NCBI GenBank assembly: GCA_965216585.1
Contig: CBDCGC010000002.1
Location: forward strand, 611,334 to 675,333
Source: CADEER01 sp965216585
GTDB taxonomy: Bacteria; Desulfobacterota; Binatia; HRBIN30; CADEER01
Direction: 5' to 3'
DNA length: 64,000 nt
Each line of letters begins with the position of its first letter. Positions within the stretch are counted from its first letter, which is position 1. Under the pieces are notes generated by a model. The model saw only the letters and a list, made by a program, of their open reading frames with translations, made no database searches and was not told where the DNA came from. The position numbers and the translations under genes are program-made. Positions 29,801 to 37,300 of this stretch are shown piece after piece.

Positions 29801-30028
29801 GGTAAGAATCACCGGGGCGTTACGCGGGCGGATGAGCTGATCGGCGGGGTCGGCTGGGGCGACGCGGAGGGTTACTCCTCGGATGAGGATGTTTTCGTCG
29901 CCCAGCTCGCTCGCGTGCGCCACTGCCCAGCCCGTCAGGGCAACGGACAGAAAACCCGCAGTCAATGCTGCGGCTAGATTCGACCCGCAACGCGTCTTTC
30001 TGAGGCAGATCATCAAACGCATCACCAT
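17723..30028 (-). CDS. Giant secreted multidomain protein (4101 aa)
   Basis: The largest gene here. After a signal peptide (about 1-40) come Ig/CARDB-like regions to about residue 930. About 13 carboxypeptidase-regulatory-like domains follow (about 975-2160; units such as VRGTVYQADGQSAVPFA). Next are an SbsA-type Ig domain (near 2200), further Ig domains, and a PKD-like domain (about 2835-2940). A Thr-Pro linker spans about 2943-3033. A beta-helix-like passenger follows to about 4045, including the near-identical 196-aa repeats, and a Thr-Pro tail of about 50 residues ends the protein. No C-terminal barrel, LPxTG or PEP-CTERM-type anchor is seen. ATG overlaps the stop of the HEAT gene (AAATGGTGATG), with GGAG 10 bases upstream. 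A surface adhesin or matrix scaffold is the likeliest role, but this is inference. Confidence 0.85.
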   Translation of the reverse strand: MVMRLMICLRKTRCGSNLAAALTAGFLSVALTGWAVAHASELGDENILIRGVTLRVAPADPADQLIRPRNAPVILTTRVEDGAGVDVSTDALFAATVVRGHLSGNGISQDISAPLGANLEIGTTTESIEDLLIGPPLLEPGNYTVDDLHLVDSSGAVVLVASPSALTIRVVERVIVQNLSTRPLSLDEIRERGIVIGDDNFTAFSFTFGLGTDSDPVEIAFDALFPTDDEVPEEGDINFSFPPDPAALEVPAFDVTGLVLKIPPEFPPVDIPPIPGVLVVPGNIAFLNQFFETVLLVSNVTPPGSNLVITSAAAELELPLGANGVVDDPALPNEADDPLRPAETEEAQDLHELCEPTIDPLLCAEVSNAATGEPAFGPGEEGQGLFLVEGRSVGTHRLKVTIKAELQIPGQDPVPLEGTATGTVLVRHPTLSMSISHPEVVRAGETYSVFITVHNVDQEIPPTDVSCVKVNLDPNKISGATLVANSHTDGSLCGGDPLLGTTVVPTLDAGDAEVVEYQFIARRNGRVTASVFAPEPGASLTGGFVFRTGVGDLGIPLSPDTLILPPYAHDLPEDFVTEALRVLGLAYSAASAPPEQNVGLSADISAQLVRIRALELAEAGLRVRIGEMGRRSLMELWLDWAGNEQAGAGFDEVMRLSRAGHDLAEALAQELTCQAGETGCPTLEELHADFGAAEAYRGDYISVLATGEVNLSITDSGGNAVSGCAGSAAAQASGRCPDTNTAIEREIPGASLLGFEDGADFSGELAVIGRDLTSEDPAEPFVFSLTNPTASTATTTLSVLAPGAGGEARRFVFTDIPVAAGETLHLTLSADSAAMLDLFDAASAVVSTATATDYDQSQGPSVIGMRQIPEADPLERGRVVAILFDEAIDPATVDPATYMVRYRDDGFPAELGPVTSNRMKRTRLLPRGRILFVNFFSSVSRFFDYTLSVGGFADPAGNPLITGGEELTTREVQPDFEQPMGGILQGYVRRGDGTPIALARVELREFFTDDITGLPVEILTGVASTDAEGYYRFDFVGDGQTLLGIEPFRVRATDPETSQQAERRTSITFEGQMRQVDLTMLGVGRVVGRVVEAASGDGLAGANVVVHTLTDGSERRGVTSADGYYELNNVGVGSLYVTASYTPPEDDPTGVALEGAVGAELPAAGGTITVDINAFDSLGTVEGTVYEAATGTNPPVPAGGGIVVALFDDTVLLETVTDSAGAFRISGIPAGPYEIRAVRQGTAEEATRLIDVVAASTVEANVILPGTARILGSVVHDDGSPGAGVQVIGGVVLVEADAAGNFTIEQVGVGRQKLRAYDPVTGAQGEAEVDVGEPGEQVSVTIRLGGRGTITGILRDSGGAAIAGAEVYLWLEDSIWDRQSTDGNGRFTFTQAPLSTLYSLGIGGANGDGAREGRQLAVHGQVIDEDLQLVGLRTIRAVVLSRPNPGDPYQPTAANVTFTRQVYNGRGTLDSETEQVASSSPTDVSNCTAECPGEVYCGVGTFEVQVPTGLRYRLAVEGQDAVFAGGSAAISSKAPPTDPDPETQNHCLRLGDGASVVGTVYLPDGRKGGDDILVTYIDDEDSEQYRDTEEGEFAFGPVAPGPFRVWARDPLTGNLGIVYASSVNGDEVVVDVNLLGQGSVDVLVVDDVSGDPVAGARVDLVSGSPVAPLLPPFQTEVTPASGIVSYAGIPEGRFSVSAVLPGGETPPRGSGSAEVFVDGQQVEQITIQLSTAGRVHGTLYDAAGTTPVPFGEVRLSRGGVGEIDLYTSADDQGEYSFDAVSVEPTEEIGLEFFDPRTGRIGFATTDALGNQIIIDSPGAERQIDISMLAVGQVSGVVSRQAGDAIENARVELRSEMLVRPAGQIRDESFFGPGSLTTSTNLSGTYVIDRVPAGDFTVTATDIVSEAMGSEDGFVASEDDELVVNITVEGYGEVRGTVYQADGQSAVPFAVLTLTTDGGRQESVFADENGGYVFPHVPLEGFEVVGREQGGNDGGVVGGRLGVDGEIAVSDVIFIGTGEVHGTVFESDGVTPVPNAALTLTRVDQSSPLVTELLGFSSSTDGTYSFLDVPIGAFAVVATDGSLSGTESGVLEYDGDVIAAPEPLDIRLEAAGVVTGRVLASAAAGGQPVEGALVILTMPFKPNVLLSQLTAPDGTFTIEGVPLGQVSAAVSEEVYGITTAGGDLIDSDPPDIPTLDLGDLELDDTVPEVIPVSPQAGETNVARAAQIAIDFSEEVVIPNGAITLRAGETALDYTPVVPIDNASGQASVTLVPDELLPEFELITVELAQAIADLRGRPLLERVVYTFQTADETDPTIERVILVRGDVVVDWSEAVRVRSPHTEADALRLWQGAVGGTQLAGVVLPSQGGRRTTFRPIQPLVDGLTFTLEIEHWEDLSSNGQDPALETAQVDTLDSDPPSITLNASVVMPATVGQTVVLTATSPDTDVLAVDFEVAGQVVSSDNQAPFEHAFIAPTLPAGGSVVYTAYATDYAGNRSDGVDFTVTTAANAPPQILSVDFVGEGTPPAYATGEVMDIEVQAQDDLGLAEVRVVAFGSAHVRHLTPTTDPVTVSFSVPVPAGLDPNLIGVDPAFDGFDLVSIDAVDITGLGAASPPEQAITLSDGVAPSVQVTAPALQAVVPGTLVNVSVVAGDAVGIDALEVVARRIHVDGVGAVQESSEVLSPGPDLSADPKSVSHTFFDYDTSGQSNGTITFTATATDAAGNQQVSPPRQVAVGGPSMQIVEPTAGTVYLEGSQVTVKACAISSNITEAHFEVDGNPVGIDTSGSNALPVCVEQYQLQLPLPLLDGGDPDPRDVVLGVEGVNTAGQISDPPAQAVVQITANTPPSAVFEVRTPGGQVVTTTLVVGDTYVLDAAASTDANGHPLSYFWTVTADAGVATLSSPTGESTELTVTAASANPVVIDLSVSDGIDQTDAAAQSFSVVVATATPTPTDTATPTPTFTETPTPTQTPTATDTATPTSTYTPSDTPTVTQTPTETRTPTVTDTPTITPTPTDTPTPTDTPTPTDTPTPTYTLTPTPTDIPAPGSIYCVATSASATNTAVCTNVNALTSIQAAIDLAASGDEIRIATGTYTSTGTAVATVDAAAGFALLSIKGGFTAGSTAPAWESSGGAHLTTLNGQSSRPSLEILGNVVVLAENLTLTGGGVDNAQGTISVRGDGLRLSTGTSEGRFEVSPGAVVEVVNNHTLADGTVITGDGIARVDSGTLTIDGNVSVENLEQLGGNVEGTGTLTVLGNFDWSGGFQRDAGATTVVAGATMNLAGTASKTAVDRAMSNHGTAVWTDGDLALSLNATLTNSGLFEIQSDRLINQYNGAGTFLNLGTLRKLSSAGTTTAGVVFNNDGTVEMLTGSLRLTGAGVSSGQFDVSSGSTVDVHPALSSVIYELADGATVSGNGSLRVDLGHLVVSGNVSVENLEQLGGNVEGTGTLTVLGNFDWTGGFQRDAGATTVAAGATMNIAGTASKTAVDRAMSNHGTAVWTDGDLALSLNATLTNSGLFEIQSDRLINQYNGAGTFLNLGTLRKLSSAGTTTAGVVFNNDGTVEMLTGSLRLTGAGVSSGQFDVSSGSTVDVHPALSSVIYELADGATVSGNGSLRVDLGHLVVSGNVSVENLEQLGGNVEGTGTLTVLGNFDWTGGFQRDAGATTVAAGATMNLAGTASKTAVDRAMSNHGTAVWTDGDLALSLNATLTNSGLFEIQSDRSINQYNGAGTFLNLGTLRKLSSAGTTTAGVVFNNDGTVEMLTGSLRLTGAGVSSGQFDVSSGSTVDVHPALSSVIYELADGATVSGNGSLRVDLGHLVVSGNVSVENLEQLGGNVEGTGTLTVLGNFDWTGGFQRDAGATTVAAGATMNLAGTASKTAVDRAMSNHGTALWTDGDLALSLNATLTNSGLFEIQSDRLINQYNGAGTFLNVGTLRKTASTGVTEVSSGILSSTGTIEMLQGILRPNGPYSHSTTSSVSVQLSGTNVGTDFGRIEVVGAATLAGTVSISLAPGYEPDVGDTFLVHTWSSRSGTFDSITGLDIGNQKTLVPSYQSNGLLLTVDGPTPTPTDTPPSTPTPTVTPTPLPTSTPTPTASATPTGSPSPTPTPTP
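18252..20350 (-). repeat. 588-bp tandem repeat array in the 4101-aa gene
   Basis: Units begin at about 18252, 18840, 19428 and 20016, each 588 bases (196 codons, so the frame is kept). The fourth is partial and diverges after about 20350. The 18840 and 19428 units differ at only about three positions that I can see. The outer units have more changes, for example in the first 40 bases of the unit at 18252. The encoded unit runs from FDWTGGFQRDAGATTVAAG through SNHGTAVWTDGDLALSLNAT to SVENLEQLGGNVEGTGTL and resembles an autotransporter-type beta-helix repeat. Such identity points to recent duplication or gene conversion. Confidence 0.95.
20925..21210 (-). repeat. Internal Thr-Pro linker tract of the 4101-aa gene
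   Basis: About 90 codons of TPTPTxT repeats separate the Ig/PKD half from the beta-helix half of the giant protein. It contains three perfect copies of DTPTPT in a row (from GTCGGTGTCGGCGTATCG repeats at about 20948-21002). It acts as an extended, probably glycosylatable spacer. Confidence 0.85.
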
Positions 30029-31371
30029 TTGAATCGATCTCCACTCCGGTCGTAGGGGTCGTACTTGAGTTCAAGCACGTAGTCGTCCAGCCAAGCATAC
30101 GGCGACCAGTTCTTGCGCGTTTCCCAGGCCTTGAGATTGGAATCGCGCCACGAACGCCTAATCACCCGATTGAGCTCCGGATTATCCAACAAGGACGAAC
30201 ATTGACTGACCATCGACCAGCCAAACTTCTTCCGGCTCTTTGGATTCTCGAGAGACTCAAACAGCTTCGCAACCGCTTGTGGATGCGGTTTGGGACGGTT
30301 GAACAGAAGATTGACTAGCGCGTAGCCCTTCGTCATTGAGTCACTACTACCGAGCGCCTCAACAAGGGCTTCCGTCGCCTTTGGCGTATGCAGCGATCCA
30401 AGGTATTTCGCAACCCGCTTGTCTTTCCCGCCAACGTTATCGACCAAGTAGTCGACGTACTCGCTATCGCCTGTGAGTCTCGCCAACGACCACGCTGCAG
30501 CTGTCCTCAGGTACGGCGAACGAGCGGTTTCGAATACCTCCTGCAATCGAGACTGCGATTCACCGTCCCCGCGGATCCCAAAATCAACCAAGCTCGCGGC
30601 ACTTCGAAAAAGGAAACGAGTGTCTCTCTCAATTGTTTCCAAGAGATCGGAGCGACCAAGAACGGTCAAACTCGCACCACCGACAGAAACCCCCCGGCGA
30701 GCCAGCGTAGCGATATCCTCGGCTGCCTCCACCTTTCGGTAACGGTAGAGCAGCCCTGCCGCCTTTGTCCTGAGGTCCCCTCCCTTCAATAGCCATTCCG
30801 GGGGGTCCTCCACGGCCTTTCTAAACTCGGCACTCGCATCCGCGGCATTGATCGGCTCAGGTGACCGGACCATCTCCCGCAGCACCCCAACGCCCGAATC
30901 GTCGTCGACCATCAACAGCCCGCTGGCCGCCCTGAGGCGAACCTCCGGATCGTCGTGACGCAAGTACGGTACAAGACCGGCGACAATTTCCTCTCGTTGA
31001 AGAAGTTCCTTGTACAAGAAATGATTCAAAGCGCGGAGCATTCTTCCACTATCTCCGGAGCCGACCTCTCGCTCGAGACGCGCCATGGCCCGTGTTAGCT
31101 GAGGAGATCGATCCTCAATCGCGGGTAACTCGCGTTCACGATTGCTACTTCTTTCAACCGAACCCTCAACTCCCGGATCCGATTCAGACGCGCGCATTCT
31201 CGGCGTATTGTTGTCCCCTAGCGCTCCTGGACGCTCCGGTGTACGCCCTGTGAAACTTGCCCCGTGTTGCTTCGACTTGCCGAGATTCGTCTTCCATACG
31301 AAGATTCCCCCGACAACTATGAGCAGCGTTGCAATTGCCGCCACAACACGAACTGTGCTCACTCCGCGCAT
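30022..31371 (-). CDS. Membrane-anchored HEAT-repeat protein
   Basis: A 449-aa protein with an N-terminal membrane helix (about residues 8-26, VVAAIATLLIVVGGIFVW) and a polar linker to about residue 90. HEAT/Armadillo-type helical repeats follow (for example LVPYLRHDDPEVRLRAASGL and SPYLRTAAAWSLARLTGDS). The start overlaps the end of the 2936-aa gene by 13 bases, and the stop overlaps the start of the 4101-aa gene by 7 bases. The three are therefore almost certainly one transcript. Its GC looks lower (about 50% in sampled lines) than its neighbours. HEAT folds bind proteins. A periplasmic partner, tether or immunity factor for the flanking giant proteins is a guess from position only. Confidence 0.8.
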   Translation of the reverse strand: MRGVSTVRVVAAIATLLIVVGGIFVWKTNLGKSKQHGASFTGRTPERPGALGDNNTPRMRASESDPGVEGSVERSSNRERELPAIEDRSPQLTRAMARLEREVGSGDSGRMLRALNHFLYKELLQREEIVAGLVPYLRHDDPEVRLRAASGLLMVDDDSGVGVLREMVRSPEPINAADASAEFRKAVEDPPEWLLKGGDLRTKAAGLLYRYRKVEAAEDIATLARRGVSVGGASLTVLGRSDLLETIERDTRFLFRSAASLVDFGIRGDGESQSRLQEVFETARSPYLRTAAAWSLARLTGDSEYVDYLVDNVGGKDKRVAKYLGSLHTPKATEALVEALGSSDSMTKGYALVNLLFNRPKPHPQAVAKLFESLENPKSRKKFGWSMVSQCSSLLDNPELNRVIRRSWRDSNLKAWETRKNWSPYAWLDDYVLELKYDPYDRSGDRFKW

Positions 31372-34300
31372 GCTGGAAACACCTTCGGCGGAATCGGCGG
31401 CTCGGGCCAGGCACCGGAAGGGCTTTCGACGAACTCCGCAATCTCGCCATTCATCTTGAGCTGCTGACGCCTTACGTTGATTCTACTCGCCTCTCCCGTC
31501 CCAGGGTCTACCCTGAGAACCTCTTTGTAGATGTTGATGTTGTTGAACGGATTCACCCCCGTGACCTGATCCGTCCCAGCAGCCCAAGACGTATCGACAC
31601 TCGTGTGAAGTACAGCTTCGACATTGCGCGCTTCGTCGATACGGAACTCGATCTCCGAGAAGATCCAAGGTGCATCTTTGCCAAACAGTCGCCACGTCGG
31701 GTTCCGACCTTTGATACCTATGCGGCCAGTCGCGTAGCTCGAGATCGACGCGCCGTCAGGACTGCAGGATCTGACGCCGTGAAACTCGTTAAACTCTGAC
31801 GGTAGTGGGGAGCCTTCAACGACCACCGGAGGAGTTGACCAATCGAACACTTCCAGCGGGTCAAGAAACTGCGCGTTGAGCTTAGTCGGACCATTCACAG
31901 CAACCCTGCCGGGTGAACGAATCGATTCTTTTCGAATGCGGCCGTCTGCGTCCAAGAGAAACTGGGCCTGAAACCGATGGAGTATTCGGTATTCCTCGTT
32001 CTTGAAAACGGTGGTGAAGTCCGCCAAAGGAAACTCCACAGGTGCTTCCGGGTCGTCGGGCGAGATGTTCAACATGCTCTGCACCATCCAATATCGGTGT
32101 TGCTGCTCGACAATCCCCCCCGGCGGAAGAGAAAACGATTGGGTAAACGGCCCTTGGGGCGTTACCAGGTGAGGAACGAGGATTCCCCAATAACCATGCC
32201 AAAGTTGAACCAAATGAGTATCCGTAAACAACGGATTGAAGATCACTTGTTCGCGGACCGGTAGTAGCAGCGGCACAGGAACATTGAGTATCGAGGCAAT
32301 GTCGTACACCAAGGCCCTTCGGAACAACGACCGTTCGCTAAATGGGTCGGACACGATATCGCCAACCGGAGCGTCGTGATCGTGAGCAACGGTTCGGACG
32401 ATCTGCCCAATCACGGTATAGGCACGCGTGCGCCATCCCACCTCTTGTTCAAACTGCACCGGAACGATCTTTCCCCCATCCAGAGTTACGACAGCCTCAA
32501 TCGTGTAGGTTCCCGGCACCCACGTCAGCCCCTGAGCACCTTCCCCGCCGCTTGCGTCCGAGATGTCCCACTCAAAGACCCCAGCCCCCGATGGACCATT
32601 GATCACGTGACCAAGGGGGCCCATCGCACGCCACGCTACCCCAGTGACTCCAGGCGAATCCCCACTCAGGTAGAACCTAACCATGTCGCCAACCTCTTCG
32701 CCGGAATAGAGGGGTCTCCAGACGGGGTGCCGCTCCAGGTCCTCGGACGTCCGCAGGATGTTCAATCCACTCGCCGATTCCATCCGAATTCCGCACCCCG
32801 CCTGGCCCGTCTCGGCCCCGACACTCGCGGCAGCACGGTTGGTCCGCACCAAGAACACACCCTGGTCACCAGCGGCAACCGCAGCGATCGGGCTTCCCAG
32901 CATATCGCCGAAGACAGAAACGGCGTCGGCCCGAGCGCCTAACAGTTCCACAGATCCGATTACCCTTGCATCGATCAACCCGCTTGGGCCGGGAACTTCG
33001 CCTCCTGGCGATGCAAAATCGGCAATTACTAAACCAGCAGTGCCGTCGGCAACGAGTAGCAGCCCACTGGCACCGTCGATTGCAACGTCGTTTGGTTGCC
33101 CGGGCGTTCGGAGGACACCAACGCCGCCAATCGACTGAGGCGTGAAAGAAGAACTCGCGCCATCCACAGCAAAGATCGAAACTCCGCCCGGTCCGCCGGC
33201 AACGGCTAGATCAACCACAACGGTCTCCTCGCTGCCCAGCTCCGGGCGCGCCAGCCAACCCGCTACACCGAGAACAGATGTGGCTTTCCCGGTCGGCGAT
33301 ACCTGCCAGTCGAGGACACTCCCAAGTCCGGGGTCGATGATCTGCACCCGACTCTCGCTGTCCTCCTGCGCAACCGCAATTACCTTGTTCCCGAGAGTGT
33401 CGACATCACGGTAGACCCCGGGCAGGGTCGTGCTCACCTGCGGAGTGGTCAGCGGCTCAGTGACGAGCTGGTCGAGGAGGATGCCTTGAATTCCAATAAA
33501 CGGGGTGTTCGCCACGTAGGCGATCTGCGAGCCGAACCCCGTCACTCCCAGCGGTAGTCCAACGTCGTTGGGAACGAGCTCGACCGCCGTGCCCAGGATC
33601 GTCGACTGCGCGTTTCCACTGTTGAGAGCGAGGTAGCTCTCGGCCGACTGATTCACGAAGCGGCTGGCTATCGGCACGATCTCGATCGCTCCGCTGTTCG
33701 ACCTGAGCTCAAAGATCCTCCACACACCGAAGCGATCCTCGCTCAGCTCATCTCCGATGCCGTCGACCGAGACGAGGAACGGTCCGTTGAAGGTTCCCGC
33801 GTCGTCGGTAACCAACGGCTGGCTGGGCACGATGAACTCCAGCGCGTTGTCGGTTCCCGCAGTCGCCATCTCGGCCGCTCGGATCGGGTTCAGTGGATCG
33901 GTGACGTCGTAGATGACGATGCCGCCCTCGTAGTCTTCGCGCCCCTCGATGTTTCCACCCTCGGCCACTGCGATCAGGTCCACGCACGCCGACAGCCCCA
34001 GAGAGGTGGGCTCGATCCACACCACGTCGCGTGCGTCGATCCCGTCGATTGTTCCGATGATACTCAGCGTAAAGGTCGAAAAGGTCGTCAGGTAGGGATC
34101 GAGCGGCGCGTTGCCACCCTGATCGGTCACGCCCTGGATGCGGAAGGTGTAGGTCTCGTCGAACCTGAGGCGGATGTGGGGCACGAACGTGATCACCCGG
34201 CCGTCTGCCGACAGCTTACACTTGCCATCGACCGCCCGCCCCTCGCTGTCGACGACCTCGCAGCTCTGGTCACTCACACTCTTGGGGTCGAGCGACTCGC

Positions 34301-37300
34301 TGTACACCACCTCGAGCGGCGCCAATGGATCGGCGGCGACATCTCCCTCCAGCACCGAGGTGTCCTGCACGATCGGTGGGTTCTCGTCGTCGCTGAGCGG
34401 CCCCAGGAGCTGGCAGCTCTCACCGCGGCTGAGCCCACCGGCGGGGCCGCAGGGCTTGTCGTCGATCGGCTGACCGGCGAAGTCGGTAATCTCGATGGTC
34501 AGATGCTGGTTGCAGGGAAATGGAACGGCAAACTTGTTCAGCGCGGTCGTGGTTACCGGAAACGGCAACGACGCTCCCAGAATGCCCCCTGGAATGACGC
34601 CGGCCGCCACCGTGTCGCCAATCTTGGTAAAGCCCGTAGCGAAGGCCAGGCACTCGTTGGCCCGATGCACACCGAGGAATCCCGCGTCGACGATCAGCGG
34701 CAGGCCGTCGAAGAACTCTGTCGTCACCAGGTCGCTGCTCGCATCGTAGCTGGCGACGTCGACCAGGGTCTGTTCATCGACACCGCGGAAGTTCACGACC
34801 TGCGTGGCGATGTACTGATCGTCCTCCAGCGCATCGGCCGGCGCCGGTACCGATATGTCGATGTTGACCTGGGCCGTTCCCTCGAAGGCCAGATCGACCG
34901 CTCCGATCAGCTCCACCTTCAACTGGTCGAAACTCGTCAACACGGGATGTGCTGCCAGATCTCCACCATAGGGTCCGATCGGCGGGTCGGTCAGTGGTGT
35001 GATCCGCACTTTGGTGGGCAGATCGAACGCTCCCTCCGGAACGATCGCCGAGTAGCTCTCATCTGCGGGGAAGGTGACGACACCTCCTCGGCTGTCGATG
35101 ACCTCTTCCCCCGTGCGCTCGTCGCGCATGTTGCCCGCGTCGATCTCCACACGGTTGCCGAAGGCGTCCTCCACGCCGATGAGGAAGCGGTCGCCGGCGG
35201 CGACGTTGTCGAAGGCGACGCAGAAGGAGCCGGGCTGGTACTCGCCGGGTGCGACTTCGGTCAGACAGCGGCCCTCGTAGTCCGCTTCGCTCAATATTGC
35301 AGCGCAATTGGTGTTCGGGTCTCGGATACCGTCTGTGTCGGTCGCCGTGATCGTCTCGGTGCGACCCGAGGGGGCGGCTTCACCGTAGTTGTAGTGGGTA
35401 ATATCAACCAGCGTGCCCGGTAGTGCGAGGGCAGCTGCACCGCACACCATCACCGCGCCTAGCTCGCCGTCGGGAGCCACTTCCACGCCGCCGCTTCCAT
35501 CCCCGCGCTCGGGTACGGTCACCCACAGCGTCCCGGGGTCCAGGTTGGCCGAGTGGAAGACACCGCTGGTGGTGAAGTCACTCAGGAACGGTGCCCCCTC
35601 CAGCGCCAGTCCCTGGCGGTCGGTGAGCTCGGAGGTGATCTCCACCTCGTAGACCGAGGCCTCGAGCAGCTCGTCCTCCGCGGTGATGGTGATGGTCGCT
35701 CCGTCGATGGCCAGTCGCTTGGCGACGGGCGACGGTTGTCCGTTGTCAGCTCTCAGCTTCAGGAGGATGGCCGTGTCGGTCACCGTTGCCGGATCCGGCG
35801 GCTCGGAGAGGGTGACCCGAACCACCGCGCTCGGGTCGACGGCGCCGCCGTGGTTGGGCGGGTCGATGTTGATCACCCGCGGCGCCACTCCGGCCAGGGT
35901 GAAGTCGACTGTCTGGCTCTGGTCGATGGTGATGCTCAGGTTCTCCGCACTCGCCGTGCGGTCCCCCGCCCTGTCCTCGATTCCGATGGTGATTCCACTG
36001 CCGGGTGGTAGCGGCAGGACGTACGCACCGGCGGCGTCGCTGATGGCTACGAATTCCACTGCTGTGCTTTCGACGACCTGATCGGGCTCGGCATTCGGTG
36101 TGCCGTCGCTCACCGTGCCCTCGGCGGCGCCGAGTCCGGCCGGCATGCGGAAGATCGCATAGGCTCCGCTCTGTCCGAATCCGGGCAGGCAGATGCCCGC
36201 CGTCCTGCACTGGGTGACGAGGATGTCGCTACCGCCCTGGCCGAGGCCGAAGGCCACCGCCTGCGCCACCTGCCGGCCCTGGCCGGGGACGACGACCGTG
36301 CGAGCGATGACGAAGATCTCCCCCGCCGCTGCGGGGACATTGGCGCCTATCGTGTAGGTAGCCATCGGATCGAGAGATCCTCCAGCCACTTCGAGGACGA
36401 AGCCGGCCTCGGCCGTGGTTCCGGCGGGCAGGTCGCCCTCTACCGTATCGAATACCGAGATGACCGTGCCGTCCGGGGCGGCGCCGCCCGGGACGGTCAG
36501 TGACGTACCACCGGGGCTGGTCGCCGTCGTACTGCTGGCGCTGGGGTCGACGAGCTCGGGGTTTTGGGTCTGAGCCAGCTCGGTGGCGATGTGGATTCTT
36601 CCCTCCACCAGCTCGGCCAACGGGATCTCCAAAGCCGGGCCGACGGTGAAGCTGAGCGCCAGCGCTTCGGCTCCGGTGCCCGCGACGGTGCCGCCTTGGC
36701 CCATTGATATCTGGTAGGCGATCAGGTCCTGGCGGCTCGAGGGGCCGATCTCCACGCCGCCGCCCACCGTGTCGTAGCTCTCGGAGACCTGCGCTTCGAT
36801 CAGGGTACCGCTGGGCGTGCCGGTGTTGGTGCCGGTGAGATCGGCATGGACGCGAGCGCGCGCCTCGGTGCTGGAGAAAATCACGTCGGGGTTGGCGACC
36901 AGGGCGCCGCCAGCATCGGCCGGGCTCTGCGGGGCCAGGCCGGGCAGCTCGGCGCCGTCGGTACTGTTCAGGCCCGAGGCGTCGTCGGCAACGATCACGG
37001 CTACCTGCCCCGGTGCGGAGATTGCGATCTCGATGTAGTCGGTGCCGGCGGTGTTGATGACGGCCGGTGCAGGCTCGCCTTCCCAGTACGTGGCCGTATC
37101 GCTCCAAACAGTGGCGGCAAGCGTCAGCGCCGGGTCGGGGACGATCAGATCGTGTGGGATGCGCACCGTCGCGGCGATCGCACCAGCCGGTGCAGGCTCG
37201 ACCTGCACGTCGACCGCGGCGAGCACGCTCCATCCAAGCGGCAGCGGTGCGACCGCACCCTGCGGGCTCACCGGGGTGAGATAGACCTCGGCGTCCTGGG

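Noticed and set aside
17723..30028. Giant protein considered as an autotransporter or two-partner-secretion exoprotein
   Set aside because: There is no C-terminal beta-barrel, no recognisable TPS domain at the N-terminus and no TpsB-like gene beside it.
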